Source: Clostridia bacterium (GTDB lineage Bacteria; Bacillota; Clostridia; Christensenellales; Aristaeellaceae). Taken from it: 64,000 nt of DNA. Positions 36,981 through 45,625 of this stretch are shown here, piece by piece. Both the position numbers and the translations under genes were made by a program. Where the stretch lies: the NCBI GenBank assembly GCA_017508975.1, contig JAFWQU010000023.1, positions 80,075-144,074 on the forward strand. The letters run 5' to 3'. A model generated the notes under the pieces. That model was given only the letters and a program-made list of their open reading frames with translations. It did not search any database and was not told the origin of the DNA. How positions within the stretch are numbered: position 1 is the stretch's first letter; every line of letters starts with the position of its first letter.

Positions 36981-37889
36981 ATGAAAGATAGAAAAAACGA
37001 TCCCAAATCCCTGGCGATGATGATTACCTCCATGCTGATTTTCGGGTCGATCGGCGTGGTCAGACGGTCGATCCCGCTCTCCTCGGCGTTTCTGGCTTTC
37101 GCACGGGGAACGCTGGGCGGGCTGTTCATTCTCGCGTTCATGAGGCTGCGGAAGGGCGAGCCTGGGCAGAAGCCCACGGCAAAGCAGTTCCTGTGGCTGG
37201 CGGTCTCCGGCGCGGTGATGGGACTGAACTGGATCCTGCTCTTCGAAGCCTACAGCTATACCACTGTCGCCGTCGCCACGCTCTGCTACTACATGGAGCC
37301 GACGATCGTCGTGCTGCTCTCCCCGCTGCTGTTCAAAGAAAAACTGACCGCGAAAAAAGCGGTCTGCGCGGGAATCGCGATTGCCGGGATGGTGCTGGTC
37401 TCCGGCGTGGCCAGCGGAGCGGACGCGCGGGGCGGGGATTTCCGGGGCATCCTGCTGGGGCTCGGCGCGGCGGCGCTGTACGCCACGGTGGTCATCATGA
37501 ACAAGCGCATCAGCGGGATCGACGCCTATCGAAAGACGGTCATTCAGCTGCTCTCCGCCGGGCTGGTCATGGTGCCGTATCTGCTTCTGACGGGCGGATT
37601 CGGCGGCGGGGATTTCAGCGGAACGACGGCTGCGCTGCTGCTGGTGGCGGGGATTGTGCACACCGGAATCGCCTATCTGCTGTACTTCGGGTGCATGGAC
37701 GGCCTGAGGGCGCAGTCCATCGCGATCTTCAGCTACGTCGATCCGGTGGCCGCCCTGCTGTTCTCCGCGCTCTTCCTGAGGGAGCCGCTCAGCGGGATGG
37801 GAATCCTCGGCGCGGTGATGATTATCGGATCCGCGGTGCTCAGCGAGGTGCAGAGCAGCGGAGAAGCTGCGGTGACGGAACAGAAATAG
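36981..37889 (+). CDS. DMT-superfamily (EamA) transporter
   Basis: A 302-residue inner membrane protein with ten predicted helices arranged as two EamA repeats. FGSIGVVRR in helix 1, GAVMGLNWILLFEAYSYT in helices 3-4 and YVDPVAALLFSALFLREPL in the second repeat are typical. Members export amino acids or other metabolites; the substrate cannot be inferred. ATG 36981 has GAGGAG nine bases upstream; the longer frame to 36864 lacks an SD. A bidirectional terminator follows. Confidence 0.88.
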   Translation: MKDRKNDPKSLAMMITSMLIFGSIGVVRRSIPLSSAFLAFARGTLGGLFILAFMRLRKGEPGQKPTAKQFLWLAVSGAVMGLNWILLFEAYSYTTVAVATLCYYMEPTIVVLLSPLLFKEKLTAKKAVCAGIAIAGMVLVSGVASGADARGGDFRGILLGLGAAALYATVVIMNKRISGIDAYRKTVIQLLSAGLVMVPYLLLTGGFGGGDFSGTTAALLLVAGIVHTGIAYLLYFGCMDGLRAQSIAIFSYVDPVAALLFSALFLREPLSGMGILGAVMIIGSAVLSEVQSSGEAAVTEQK

Positions 37890-37902
37890 GAAAAAGCAAA
37901 AG

Positions 37903-37937
37903 AAAACTGCCGCTCCGGGGTGGAACGGCAGTTTTTT
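37903..37937. terminator. Bidirectional terminator
   Basis: AAAACTGCCG pairs with CGGCAGTTTTTT. It can stop the transporter transcript on the plus strand and the xylan operon on the minus strand. Confidence 0.85.
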
Positions 37938-37942
37938 CGTTC

Positions 37943-38078
37943 ATGCTGATCTCAAGAAAAACTACAACAAGAAAGAACATGTAACCGAAGGTCCAGGGCG
38001 ATCGGAAAGCCTTGGTCGCGGCCCGCAGGCCGCGAAATCTCACTTTTGATAATAAGTATTCTAAACTGAGATCAGTAT
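37943..38078 (-). repeat. Interspersed TIR element, copy L (reverse, complete)
   Basis: A 136-bp copy with left end ATGCTGATCTCAAG and right end TGAGATCAGTAT. Its last base (38078) is the last base of the TGA stop of the minus-strand GH67 gene. Both hairpins are present. Confidence 0.88.
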
Positions 38079-39889
38079 CAGTCGTATATGGTACGGCCGT
38101 GGGCGTCGTCGACGCCGCTGAGGCGGTGAAAGAAAGTGTTGATCACGTCGCGCCACTCGCGGGCGTTGGCGACCTGCAGGTCCATGCGCTTCAAGGCCTC
38201 CGTCCGGTCGGGCTCGGGGAGGGGCAGTGCTTTCAGAACCTCAGCCATCTTCTCCGCCTCCTCGGCGCCGGCGAAGTGGTCGTCGTAGATGCGCTGGATC
38301 AGCGTGCGGCCGTCGCGCATGACGAAGTCGTAGCGCAGGCGGTGGAAGAAGAGCAGCAGCTCGTCCGGGCAGGTGCCCGGATCCCCGTAGCGGGCCTGCA
38401 GCTCCGGCGGATACTGGGAGACATAGCCCGTGCCGGCGGCGGTGCGGTCGATGCCCACGGCGTCGCGGGAGGCGCGGTGGTAGGTGCCCCAGCGGTCGAA
38501 CTCATAGCCGCCGGGGTTGGGGCCGTAGTGTTCGTGCGGGTTCACCATCCAGCACTGGCCGAGGGTGCCGGTGTACAGCTCGTAGACCGCGCGGCTGCGG
38601 GACAGGATGCCGGTGAGCGCCTCGGCGGCGTCGGGATAGCTCAGGCGCGCCCACTCGCGGATGCAGGTCACCGGGTCCTCCCTGGGATTCCAGGCGATCC
38701 GCCCGAAACAGAAGAGGTTGGCGGCGGCGAAGGGGTGCCCGAACCAGTTCCAGTCCCGGCCGAGATTGCTCACCGCCGCGATGGCCACGATGCCGGAGGG
38801 GTGGATGTCCTCAAAGAACTCGTGGAAGACCGGCGCCAGAGCGCACAGGTCGATCTGATGGCCGGTGTACTCCTGCGCCAGCTGAAACTCCACCGCCGTG
38901 CAGGTCTTGTGCAGCGCCAGCAGCGTGGGGGAGATGGGCTCGCGGATCTGGAAATCGTAGGGGCCGTTCTTGACCTGCAGAATGACGTTCAGATCAAACT
39001 GCCCGTCCAGCGGCAGGTAGGTGTCGCAGGCGGCGCAGGGGCGGTCCACCGAGTGGTCGCGCCAGTCCTGCTGGCAGTTGTAGACGAAGGCGCGCCAGAC
39101 CACAAAGCCCTTGTAGGGCGCGACGGCGCGGGCGAGCATGTTGGCACCCTCCGCGTGGCTGCGGCCGTAGGTGAAGGGGCCGGGACGGTGTTCGCTGTCT
39201 GCCTTAACGAGGAAGCCGTAGAAGTCGGGAATCTGCTCCCAGATCGCCTTCGCGCGCTCCGCCCACCAGGCCTGCACCCGGGGATCCAGCGGATCGGCGG
39301 TGGGGATGCCGTGCTGCATCGGCTGGGAGAAGTCCACGCTGAGCATCAGCCGCACGCCGAAGGGCCGCAGGAGCGCGGCGAAGGCCGCCGTCTCCGGCAG
39401 CAGACCGTCGATGAGCTCCTGCGCGGGCTGGTGCACGTTGACGTTGTTGATGCACAGGACATTCAGCCCCACGGAGGCCAGCATGCGCCCCAATTGCCGG
39501 ATGCGCGCCGGATCGTACGAGAAACGGTTTCCCTCGAACCACAGGGAGCGCCCGGCGTAGCCGCGCTCGACGGTGCCGTCCATGTTGTCCCAGCAGTCGA
39601 TCATGCGGGCGTCGTAATAGGGTTTGCACAGCCCGCCGGGGACGGGGCGGTTCAGCTCCTTCGCCCGGATCAGCTCGTAGGCGCCGTAGAGGACGCCCGC
39701 GTGGCCGCCGTGCAGGATGTTCCCCTGCAGGGACCAGGCCTCCCGGGACAGCGCGGGCTGTTCCCGGACCTCGACGTCGATCCCGGCCTGGCGCAGCTCG
39801 AAGACGGCCACCTCCGCCGGGGTGGTCAGCTCCGCGGGAACCGGGGCCGGCAGACAGGAAAGCCAGGCGGGATGCAGATCATTCGGCAT
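38078..39889 (-). CDS. aguA: Alpha-glucuronidase, GH67
   Basis: GH67 enzymes remove methylglucuronic acid from the ends of xylo-oligosaccharides. The protein has 603 residues and no signal peptide, so it acts on imported fragments. Family marks are CINNVNVHQ, GFLVKADSEHRPGPFTYGRSHA, WRAFVYN and FEDIHPSGIVAIAAVSNLGRDWNWFGHP. The usual GH67 length is about 670-690, so the chain is somewhat short. ATG 39889 was chosen because AGGAGG is ten bases upstream; an ATG at 39898 overlaps the GH39 stop but sits directly on the SD. Confidence 0.9.
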   Translation of the reverse strand: MPNDLHPAWLSCLPAPVPAELTTPAEVAVFELRQAGIDVEVREQPALSREAWSLQGNILHGGHAGVLYGAYELIRAKELNRPVPGGLCKPYYDARMIDCWDNMDGTVERGYAGRSLWFEGNRFSYDPARIRQLGRMLASVGLNVLCINNVNVHQPAQELIDGLLPETAAFAALLRPFGVRLMLSVDFSQPMQHGIPTADPLDPRVQAWWAERAKAIWEQIPDFYGFLVKADSEHRPGPFTYGRSHAEGANMLARAVAPYKGFVVWRAFVYNCQQDWRDHSVDRPCAACDTYLPLDGQFDLNVILQVKNGPYDFQIREPISPTLLALHKTCTAVEFQLAQEYTGHQIDLCALAPVFHEFFEDIHPSGIVAIAAVSNLGRDWNWFGHPFAAANLFCFGRIAWNPREDPVTCIREWARLSYPDAAEALTGILSRSRAVYELYTGTLGQCWMVNPHEHYGPNPGGYEFDRWGTYHRASRDAVGIDRTAAGTGYVSQYPPELQARYGDPGTCPDELLLFFHRLRYDFVMRDGRTLIQRIYDDHFAGAEEAEKMAEVLKALPLPEPDRTEALKRMDLQVANAREWRDVINTFFHRLSGVDDAHGRTIYD

Positions 39890-39894
39890 GGAGC

Positions 39895-41394
39895 TCATTC
39901 CTCCTCTGCGCAGTACCAGCGGTAGTCATAGCCCTCGTCCGGGGTCAGCGGGGCGGGGGAGAGGGTGAAATGGGTGATCGCGTTGGGCGCGAGGGTCAGC
40001 GTCCAGGAGGCCTGATCCTCGCCGGTGCGAGCCTGCGCCCAGGGGCGGGCGCTCTCGCGCAGGAAGGAAAGCTGCTCCTCCGTGAGGGAGGCGGGCTCGC
40101 CCATCGCGTGCCAGAGGGCCAGCGGGTTGCCGTGTTCCTCGTCCACCGTGCGCGTCTGCAGGACGGCGCGGCCGGCGACGGGGAGCGCCAGCGTCACGCC
40201 CAGCGCCTCGCGGCCCTTGCGCTGCAGATTCCAGACGACGCCCTCGAAGGAGCCGTCCGCGCGGCGCATGACCACGCTGTGCGCGTCGCGGTGAACGCAG
40301 GAGCCGGACAGGTTGTTGAAGAAGGAGAATGCCCAGAGGGTGGGCTTGGGGATGCACTGGTCGGCCATCATGCCGAAGCCGCCGTGGAAGGGCGTCACCG
40401 GCACGCCGGTTTCCTCAAACACATCGCCGAAGGTCCAGTAGCTGTAGCTCGCCGCCACATCGCCCAGGCAGGCCAGGAGCCCAGCGATATGGCAGGCGTT
40501 CTCGGGCGTGTCGTGGATCGGACAGCGGGGATTGTAGCTGGTGTTGAACTCCGTGATGTGCATGGGCATGCCCCGGAATTCCGGGAAGCTGTCGATGACC
40601 TCGCGGGTGCCGCGCATCTCCTCCAGCGTCTCCTCCACCTCGCACATCTCGTGGTAGATGTAGCGGCCGCGGTGGTCGGGCGTTTTCGCCATGTAGGCGT
40701 GGCGGGTGACGAAGTCCACGGGCAGCTGTTTCTCCAGACAGAAGGTTAGGAAGTCACGCACCCAGTCGTTGGTCACGGGGCCGCCGCAGACCGCCGGGCC
40801 GCCGACCTGCATCCGGGGCAGCACGGCCTTCACCGCCTGTGAGGTGATCTCGTAGAGCCGCAGGTATTTCTCCTTGTCCGCGTGCTCCCAGAAGCCGGGC
40901 AGGTTCGGCTCGTTCCAGATCTCGCAGGGCCAGGTGGAGACCTCGTCCTCGCCGTAGCGGTCGCGGAGATGTGCGAGGGTGGCCTTCACCAGGTCCACCC
41001 AGTCCTCCTCGCTCTTGGGCGGAACGGTGTGGGCCTTCCAGTAGAAGAGCGTCTGTTCGCTGGAGGCCAGCGCGCCGGGCATGAAGCCGAGCTCGAGGAA
41101 GGGCTTGATGCCGATCTCCCGGTAGGCGTCCATGATCCGGTCCAGGTAGGTAAAGCAGTAGTATTTGTGACGGACGCCGTCGGGCGTGGTGAAATCCTGG
41201 TAGATGCTCATGTCGTCGTGGAACAGGCCGTGGCCGCGCATATAGCGGAAGTGGCAGAGCTTCTGCACCTGCCGCAGCTGCTCCTGGTATTCCGCCTGCA
41301 GGCCCAGGCCGATGCGGCCGGTGCCGACGCAGAAGGCGGCGTTGTTGACGAAGCTCGCGGATTCATCCGGGGTGATGGTGATGCTCGATGCCAT
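39895..41394 (-). CDS. xynB: Beta-xylosidase, GH39
   Basis: A 499-residue GH39 enzyme with the acid/base Glu162 in EIWNEPNL and the nucleophile Glu282 in HITEFNTSYNP, both conserved. There is no signal peptide, so it hydrolyses xylo-oligosaccharides inside the cell. It lies between the MBL-fold gene and GH67, and its product gives xylose beside the glucuronate released by GH67. AGGAGG is nine bases before the ATG. Confidence 0.92.
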   Translation of the reverse strand: MASSITITPDESASFVNNAAFCVGTGRIGLGLQAEYQEQLRQVQKLCHFRYMRGHGLFHDDMSIYQDFTTPDGVRHKYYCFTYLDRIMDAYREIGIKPFLELGFMPGALASSEQTLFYWKAHTVPPKSEEDWVDLVKATLAHLRDRYGEDEVSTWPCEIWNEPNLPGFWEHADKEKYLRLYEITSQAVKAVLPRMQVGGPAVCGGPVTNDWVRDFLTFCLEKQLPVDFVTRHAYMAKTPDHRGRYIYHEMCEVEETLEEMRGTREVIDSFPEFRGMPMHITEFNTSYNPRCPIHDTPENACHIAGLLACLGDVAASYSYWTFGDVFEETGVPVTPFHGGFGMMADQCIPKPTLWAFSFFNNLSGSCVHRDAHSVVMRRADGSFEGVVWNLQRKGREALGVTLALPVAGRAVLQTRTVDEEHGNPLALWHAMGEPASLTEEQLSFLRESARPWAQARTGEDQASWTLTLAPNAITHFTLSPAPLTPDEGYDYRWYCAEEE

Positions 41395-41408
41395 GGTTCA
41401 AGACCTCC

Positions 41409-42206
41409 TCAGAGTTTTGCGCCGTCGAAGACAAGCCGCTGTCCCGGCGCGGGCTCGACGCAGCGGGTGACGATGCCCCGCTCGTCCCCCTCCGGGCAGG
41501 GCTGCGCGTGGGCGAGGGCTTCGTCGGTCAGCCCGTTGACGAAGGCTTCCAGCGCTTCCCGCGGGAACACGCCCTGCTGGTGGGAGCAGATGACCCAGCG
41601 GAACGGGAGCGCCAAGAGCTTCCGCATGTTCTCCCGGTACTCCCGGACCGGCAGCGACTCCGGGAAGAACAGCCAGGTCGTCCAGTTCCAGTCGTCGCCG
41701 GTGATCAGGGTTTCCCCGTTGGCCAGGACCACCGCCGAGCCGGGGGTGTGTCCGGGGATCTTCAGAATCCGGACCTCCATGCCGCCGAGATCCGTCTCCT
41801 CCGGCGGCGGGACGGTGCCGGGCATCGGAAAGCTGAGATAATGCTGCTGCCACTGAAGCCCCAGGGGGATTCCCCGGGCCCTGGCGGAATCAAGAACCCG
41901 CCGGCGCTGCTCAATGCCGGAGTAGATGCTGCAGACCGGTATGTCCTCGGGAAACATCCAGACGCCGTCCGAACCGAATTCGTCGGCGCCGAGGATATGG
42001 TCGTGGTGGCCGTGGGTCAGGAGAAGCCTGCGGGGCTTGTCCGCCCCGATGAGCTCATCCACCTCTTCACGGACGCTGGAGAGACCGTAGCCGGTGTCGA
42101 TCAGCAGCGCCTTCTCCGAGCCCGCCAGCAGGGTCATGCACACGCCCATATTGTCGGTGATCTGGATCACGCCCGGGCGGAGCGTCTCCGCGTGAAAGCC
42201 TTCCAT
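41409..42206 (-). CDS. Metallo-beta-lactamase-fold hydrolase
   Basis: A 265-residue MBL-fold protein with the metal motif LTHGHHDHI near residue 63 (H-x-H-x-D-H), IPGHTPGS near 158 and TGDDWNW near 177 for the remaining ligands. Substrates of this broad family include thioesters, lactones and phosphodiesters. Its place between GH2 and GH39 suggests a lactone or ester met during uronic acid or xylan breakdown, but that is inference. ATG 42206 has GGGAGG seven bases upstream and lies two bases after the GH2 stop. Confidence 0.8.
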   Translation of the reverse strand: MEGFHAETLRPGVIQITDNMGVCMTLLAGSEKALLIDTGYGLSSVREEVDELIGADKPRRLLLTHGHHDHILGADEFGSDGVWMFPEDIPVCSIYSGIEQRRRVLDSARARGIPLGLQWQQHYLSFPMPGTVPPPEETDLGGMEVRILKIPGHTPGSAVVLANGETLITGDDWNWTTWLFFPESLPVREYRENMRKLLALPFRWVICSHQQGVFPREALEAFVNGLTDEALAHAQPCPEGDERGIVTRCVEPAPGQRLVFDGAKL

Positions 42207-42208
42207 GC

Positions 42209-45200
42209 TCATTCCTCCCATGAAAACTGAAAGCCGTAGAAGTTGAACTGCGCGCCGGGCAGGAAAACGAAATCCACCCGGCAGACCCCGGCGGGGACGT
42301 GCAGCTGGAAGGGCTGCGTGCCCTCCTCTGTGCCGCGGAACGCGCAGATGTGGGTTTCCTCGCGGCCCTGCGCGTCGGTGACGCGGACGTTGACCGCGCA
42401 GGTGTCCAGCGGGGTGACGCCCCGCAGGCACAGCAGCACGTCGCCGCCCTCGCCGAAGTCCATGTTTCCGAAGCCCAGGGTGACGTTGTTGCCGATCTCC
42501 TCGATGCCGCGGTCTGTGCGGGTGAAGCCGTCTCCGTAGACCTCGTCCGCCTCCAGTGGGGAGAGGGGCAGCCAGGCGCGGCTCTGCCGGGTGAAGGAGA
42601 AGCCCTGCAGGTGCACCTTCTCCTCCATCGAGAAGCAGAGGGTGTGCACGCCGGTCAGCCGCTCAGGCAGCGTCCAGGTCTCCGGCTGGTAGGTGTTCCA
42701 GATCGAGGGCTTCTGATAGGACAGGGTCGTGATGGCGCGTCCGCCCTCCCGGGGATCCCCGTCCCAGAGGGTCAGCTCCACCCGGTCGCCGCTCAGGGCG
42801 AAGATGGGCAGGGTGATCTCGTCCGAGCCCACGGGGCCGAAATCCACATGGGTGAAGCCTGCCATGCTGTAGCCGTCCCGGGCGAAGCTGATGCCCCGCT
42901 CATTGCCCGTGCCGATGTCGCCCTCGTGCAGGTCATACAGGCCGGCGGTGATAAAGCCGTAGGGGTCCAGCGCTGCGCTGCCGAAACCGCTCGCGGACAG
43001 CTCGATGTGGGAGAGCACGCGGGTGTGGTCCGCGCCGTTGGTCAGGCCGGCCCGCAGCCAGAAGGCGCCGTCGCCCGTGCCGGTGACCCGTACGCCCCCG
43101 GGGATCGGGGCCAGCACCGCGCCGGGCACCTCGATGCCGGCGCTGTTCACCGCCCGGAAACGGATCTCCTCCCCGACGGCCGCCTCGGGCAGCACCCGCG
43201 CGAGGATATCCACCGAGGGATGCTCCGGGGTCAGGGCGCGGTCTCCCAGCGCCTCCAGCTCAATGCGGCGGGCGAGCGGCTTCTCCGTGAGCGGGACCGG
43301 ACGGATCCGGGGGGGCACGGTGGGCAGGACGTCCGCACTGATCCGGCAGTCCAGGGTGAGGCTGGCGGGCGTGAGCCCCGGGGAGGTGACGGTCACGCGG
43401 GTCTCGCCCGGGCGGGTGGCAAAGCCCACCATCGCCAGGAGCTTGCCGGAGAAGAGGCAGCGGCTGTCCTGGCGGTAGCCGTCCGCGTCGCTGGAATCGC
43501 CGTTGTCCAGACCGATGAGCCGGGCGGGGCCTTCGACCTTCACCCAGACGCGGTTCGCGGCGTTCTCCACGGGCAGTCCCTGATCGTCCACCGCACGGAC
43601 CGTGAGGAAGGTCAGGTCGCGTCCGTCGGCACTGAGAGCGGTCTCCTCGGCGGAGAGCACCAGGCGCGCGGGTTCGCCGGGGGTGCAGCGGACGGCCTGG
43701 GCGCGGACATGCCCGTCGGCGTCGTAGCATCTGGCCTGCAGAAGACCGGGCTGGAAGGGCACCTGCCACACCGGCAGCGCCAGATCCTCCACCCGCTGAT
43801 CCACCGGCTTCCGGCCCAGGGAGACGCCGTTCAGGAAGAGTTCCGCCTCCGCCAGGTTGGTCATCACCGGCACGTCGATGAGCTGGCCGGGGTTCCAGTC
43901 CCACGGCACGCCGATATGGGCCATGGGCTTCTCCGTCCAGGCGGCCTGGAAACGGTAGTAGCTGTCCTTGGGAAAACAGCAGGTGTCCGTCTGCCCGAAA
44001 TAGCAGCAGCGGGTCTGATAGGGGGTGGGCTCGCCGATGTAGTCGATGCCGGACCAGATGAACTGTCCCATGCTGTAGGGGTTGTTCAGGTCGGCGGACA
44101 GGAGCTGGCTGATGCTCTTGCCGCCCCAGGAGGTGGAGCTGTTGCCCAGCGCGGAGCACTGCAGATCCTCCTCCGAGAGGATGTTCGTGCCCAGCGGAAA
44201 GTGGTAGATCCCGCGCGAGGCCAGGAAGGAGGCTGTTTCGCTGCCGTAGATCACCCAGTCGGGGTGCTCGGCGTGGTGTTTGTCATAGAGCTTCTCGCCG
44301 TAGTTGTAGCCGGCCAGCTTGAGCTCATCGGCGCAGCGCTGGGCGCCTTCCCAGGGCATGTAGTTGCTGCCCTGGGTGGGCCGGGCGTTCCCGGCCGGGT
44401 CGTGGGAGATCACCCAGTCCCGCAGTTGCGCGGTCAGCGCCGGTGCGGACTCGTCCGCGAAGCAGTCGTAGATCTCGTTGCCCACGGACCACATGATCAC
44501 GCTGGGATGGTTGCGGTCCCGGCGGACCCAGCTGGCCACATCCTCCTGCGCGCACTCGTCGAAGAAACGCGCGTAATCGTAGGCGGTCTTCGGGCGGCGC
44601 CACATGTCGAAGGCCTCGTCCACCACCAGGACGCCCATCTCGTCGCACAGATCCAGCAGGCGGGAGGCGGGCGGATTGTGGGAGGTGCGCAGCGCGTTGA
44701 CGCCCATCGCCTTCATCACCCGCAGCTGGCGGCGGGCGGCCTTCTCATGGAAGGCGCTGCCCAGGAGCCCCAGGTCGTGGTGCAGGCACACGCCGTGGAG
44801 CTTCAGGGGCTCCCCGTTGAGCAGGAAGCCGCGGTCCGGGTCAAAGACCGTCTCCCGGAAGCCGATGCGGTGCTGCAGCTCGTCCCCGCCCAGCCGCACG
44901 GTGAGCGTGTACAGGTTCGGCTCCTCCGGCGACCAGCGCAGCGGGTGGGCGACGCGGAAGCACACGCGGGCGGAGTCCCGCCAGGAGGGCGCCTCCAGCC
45001 GGGCCAGCGGCTTTCCCTGGCGGGAGAGCTCAAAGGAAACCGTCTGCCCCTCCGCGTGAACGGTCTCCGCGGAGACCTCCAGCGTCCAGATGCCCCCGGC
45101 CTCCGGGCGGGCGGCCGCGTAGACGCCGTCCGTCACCAGATGGGCGCCGGAGAAATGGCACAGGGTGACATCCCGGAAGATGCCCGCGCCGGAGTACCAG

Positions 45201-45559
45201 CGGGTGTTGGGCGAACGGTAGCGCACCAGCACGCGCAGCACGTTCTCCCCGGGGCGCACCCGGCCGGTCAGATCCGCGTCAAAGGCGGTGTAGCCGTAGC
45301 GGTGCGTCCGGACGACCCGGCCGTTGACCGACACGTCGCAGTCCATGTACACGCCGTCGAAGCGCAGCATCCAGGTGTCGCCGGCCGCCTCCTCGGGAAC
45401 CGTCAGGCGGCGTTCGTAGTGGCCGTCGCCGGTCTCGTACAGATCCTGCTCCTGGCCGATCATCCAGTCGTGGGGCAGGGTGACTTCCTGCCAGCATTCC
45501 GGCGTTCCGCCGGGGCCGGTTTTTGCAAATTGCCAGCCGTGGTTCAAAAGCTCGCGCAT
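42209..45559 (-). CDS. GH2 family glycoside hydrolase (beta-galactosidase-like) with C-terminal CBM6-like module
   Basis: A 1116-residue cytoplasmic enzyme. The N-terminal jelly roll (residues 1-140, including PHDW and YERRL) and an Ig-like domain precede the TIM barrel, with acid/base Glu362 in MWSVGNE and nucleophile Glu441 in YGSETAS. After about residue 560 come Ig/invasin-like beta domains. Residues about 880-1000 (FARDGYSMAGFTHVDFG) and the final about 100 residues look like CBM6-type carbohydrate-binding modules. GH2 covers galactosidases, glucuronidases, mannosidases and others; in this operon a xylan or pectin side-chain sugar is plausible. There is no signal peptide. Confidence 0.88.
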   Translation of the reverse strand: MRELLNHGWQFAKTGPGGTPECWQEVTLPHDWMIGQEQDLYETGDGHYERRLTVPEEAAGDTWMLRFDGVYMDCDVSVNGRVVRTHRYGYTAFDADLTGRVRPGENVLRVLVRYRSPNTRWYSGAGIFRDVTLCHFSGAHLVTDGVYAAARPEAGGIWTLEVSAETVHAEGQTVSFELSRQGKPLARLEAPSWRDSARVCFRVAHPLRWSPEEPNLYTLTVRLGGDELQHRIGFRETVFDPDRGFLLNGEPLKLHGVCLHHDLGLLGSAFHEKAARRQLRVMKAMGVNALRTSHNPPASRLLDLCDEMGVLVVDEAFDMWRRPKTAYDYARFFDECAQEDVASWVRRDRNHPSVIMWSVGNEIYDCFADESAPALTAQLRDWVISHDPAGNARPTQGSNYMPWEGAQRCADELKLAGYNYGEKLYDKHHAEHPDWVIYGSETASFLASRGIYHFPLGTNILSEEDLQCSALGNSSTSWGGKSISQLLSADLNNPYSMGQFIWSGIDYIGEPTPYQTRCCYFGQTDTCCFPKDSYYRFQAAWTEKPMAHIGVPWDWNPGQLIDVPVMTNLAEAELFLNGVSLGRKPVDQRVEDLALPVWQVPFQPGLLQARCYDADGHVRAQAVRCTPGEPARLVLSAEETALSADGRDLTFLTVRAVDDQGLPVENAANRVWVKVEGPARLIGLDNGDSSDADGYRQDSRCLFSGKLLAMVGFATRPGETRVTVTSPGLTPASLTLDCRISADVLPTVPPRIRPVPLTEKPLARRIELEALGDRALTPEHPSVDILARVLPEAAVGEEIRFRAVNSAGIEVPGAVLAPIPGGVRVTGTGDGAFWLRAGLTNGADHTRVLSHIELSASGFGSAALDPYGFITAGLYDLHEGDIGTGNERGISFARDGYSMAGFTHVDFGPVGSDEITLPIFALSGDRVELTLWDGDPREGGRAITTLSYQKPSIWNTYQPETWTLPERLTGVHTLCFSMEEKVHLQGFSFTRQSRAWLPLSPLEADEVYGDGFTRTDRGIEEIGNNVTLGFGNMDFGEGGDVLLCLRGVTPLDTCAVNVRVTDAQGREETHICAFRGTEEGTQPFQLHVPAGVCRVDFVFLPGAQFNFYGFQFSWEE

Positions 45560-45578
45560 GGGGCATCCTCCGTCCGAT

Positions 45579-45609
45579 AAAACGGGCGCCGGCCGGAGGC
45601 CGGCGCCCG
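45579..45609 (-). terminator. Terminator/attenuator between binding protein and glycosidase genes
   Basis: On the minus strand a perfect 12-bp stem (CGGGCGCCGGCC pairing GGCCGGCGCCCG, loop TCC) is followed by TTTT. It lies 17 bases after the binding-protein stop and would let that gene be expressed above the downstream hydrolases. Confidence 0.82.
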
Positions 45610-45625
45610 CAGGCTTGGCTTGGAA

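Noticed and set aside
42299-45580. Open frame of about 1090 codons opposite the GH2 gene
   Set aside because: It mirrors the GH2 reading frame codon for codon and shows no domain, SD or promoter.
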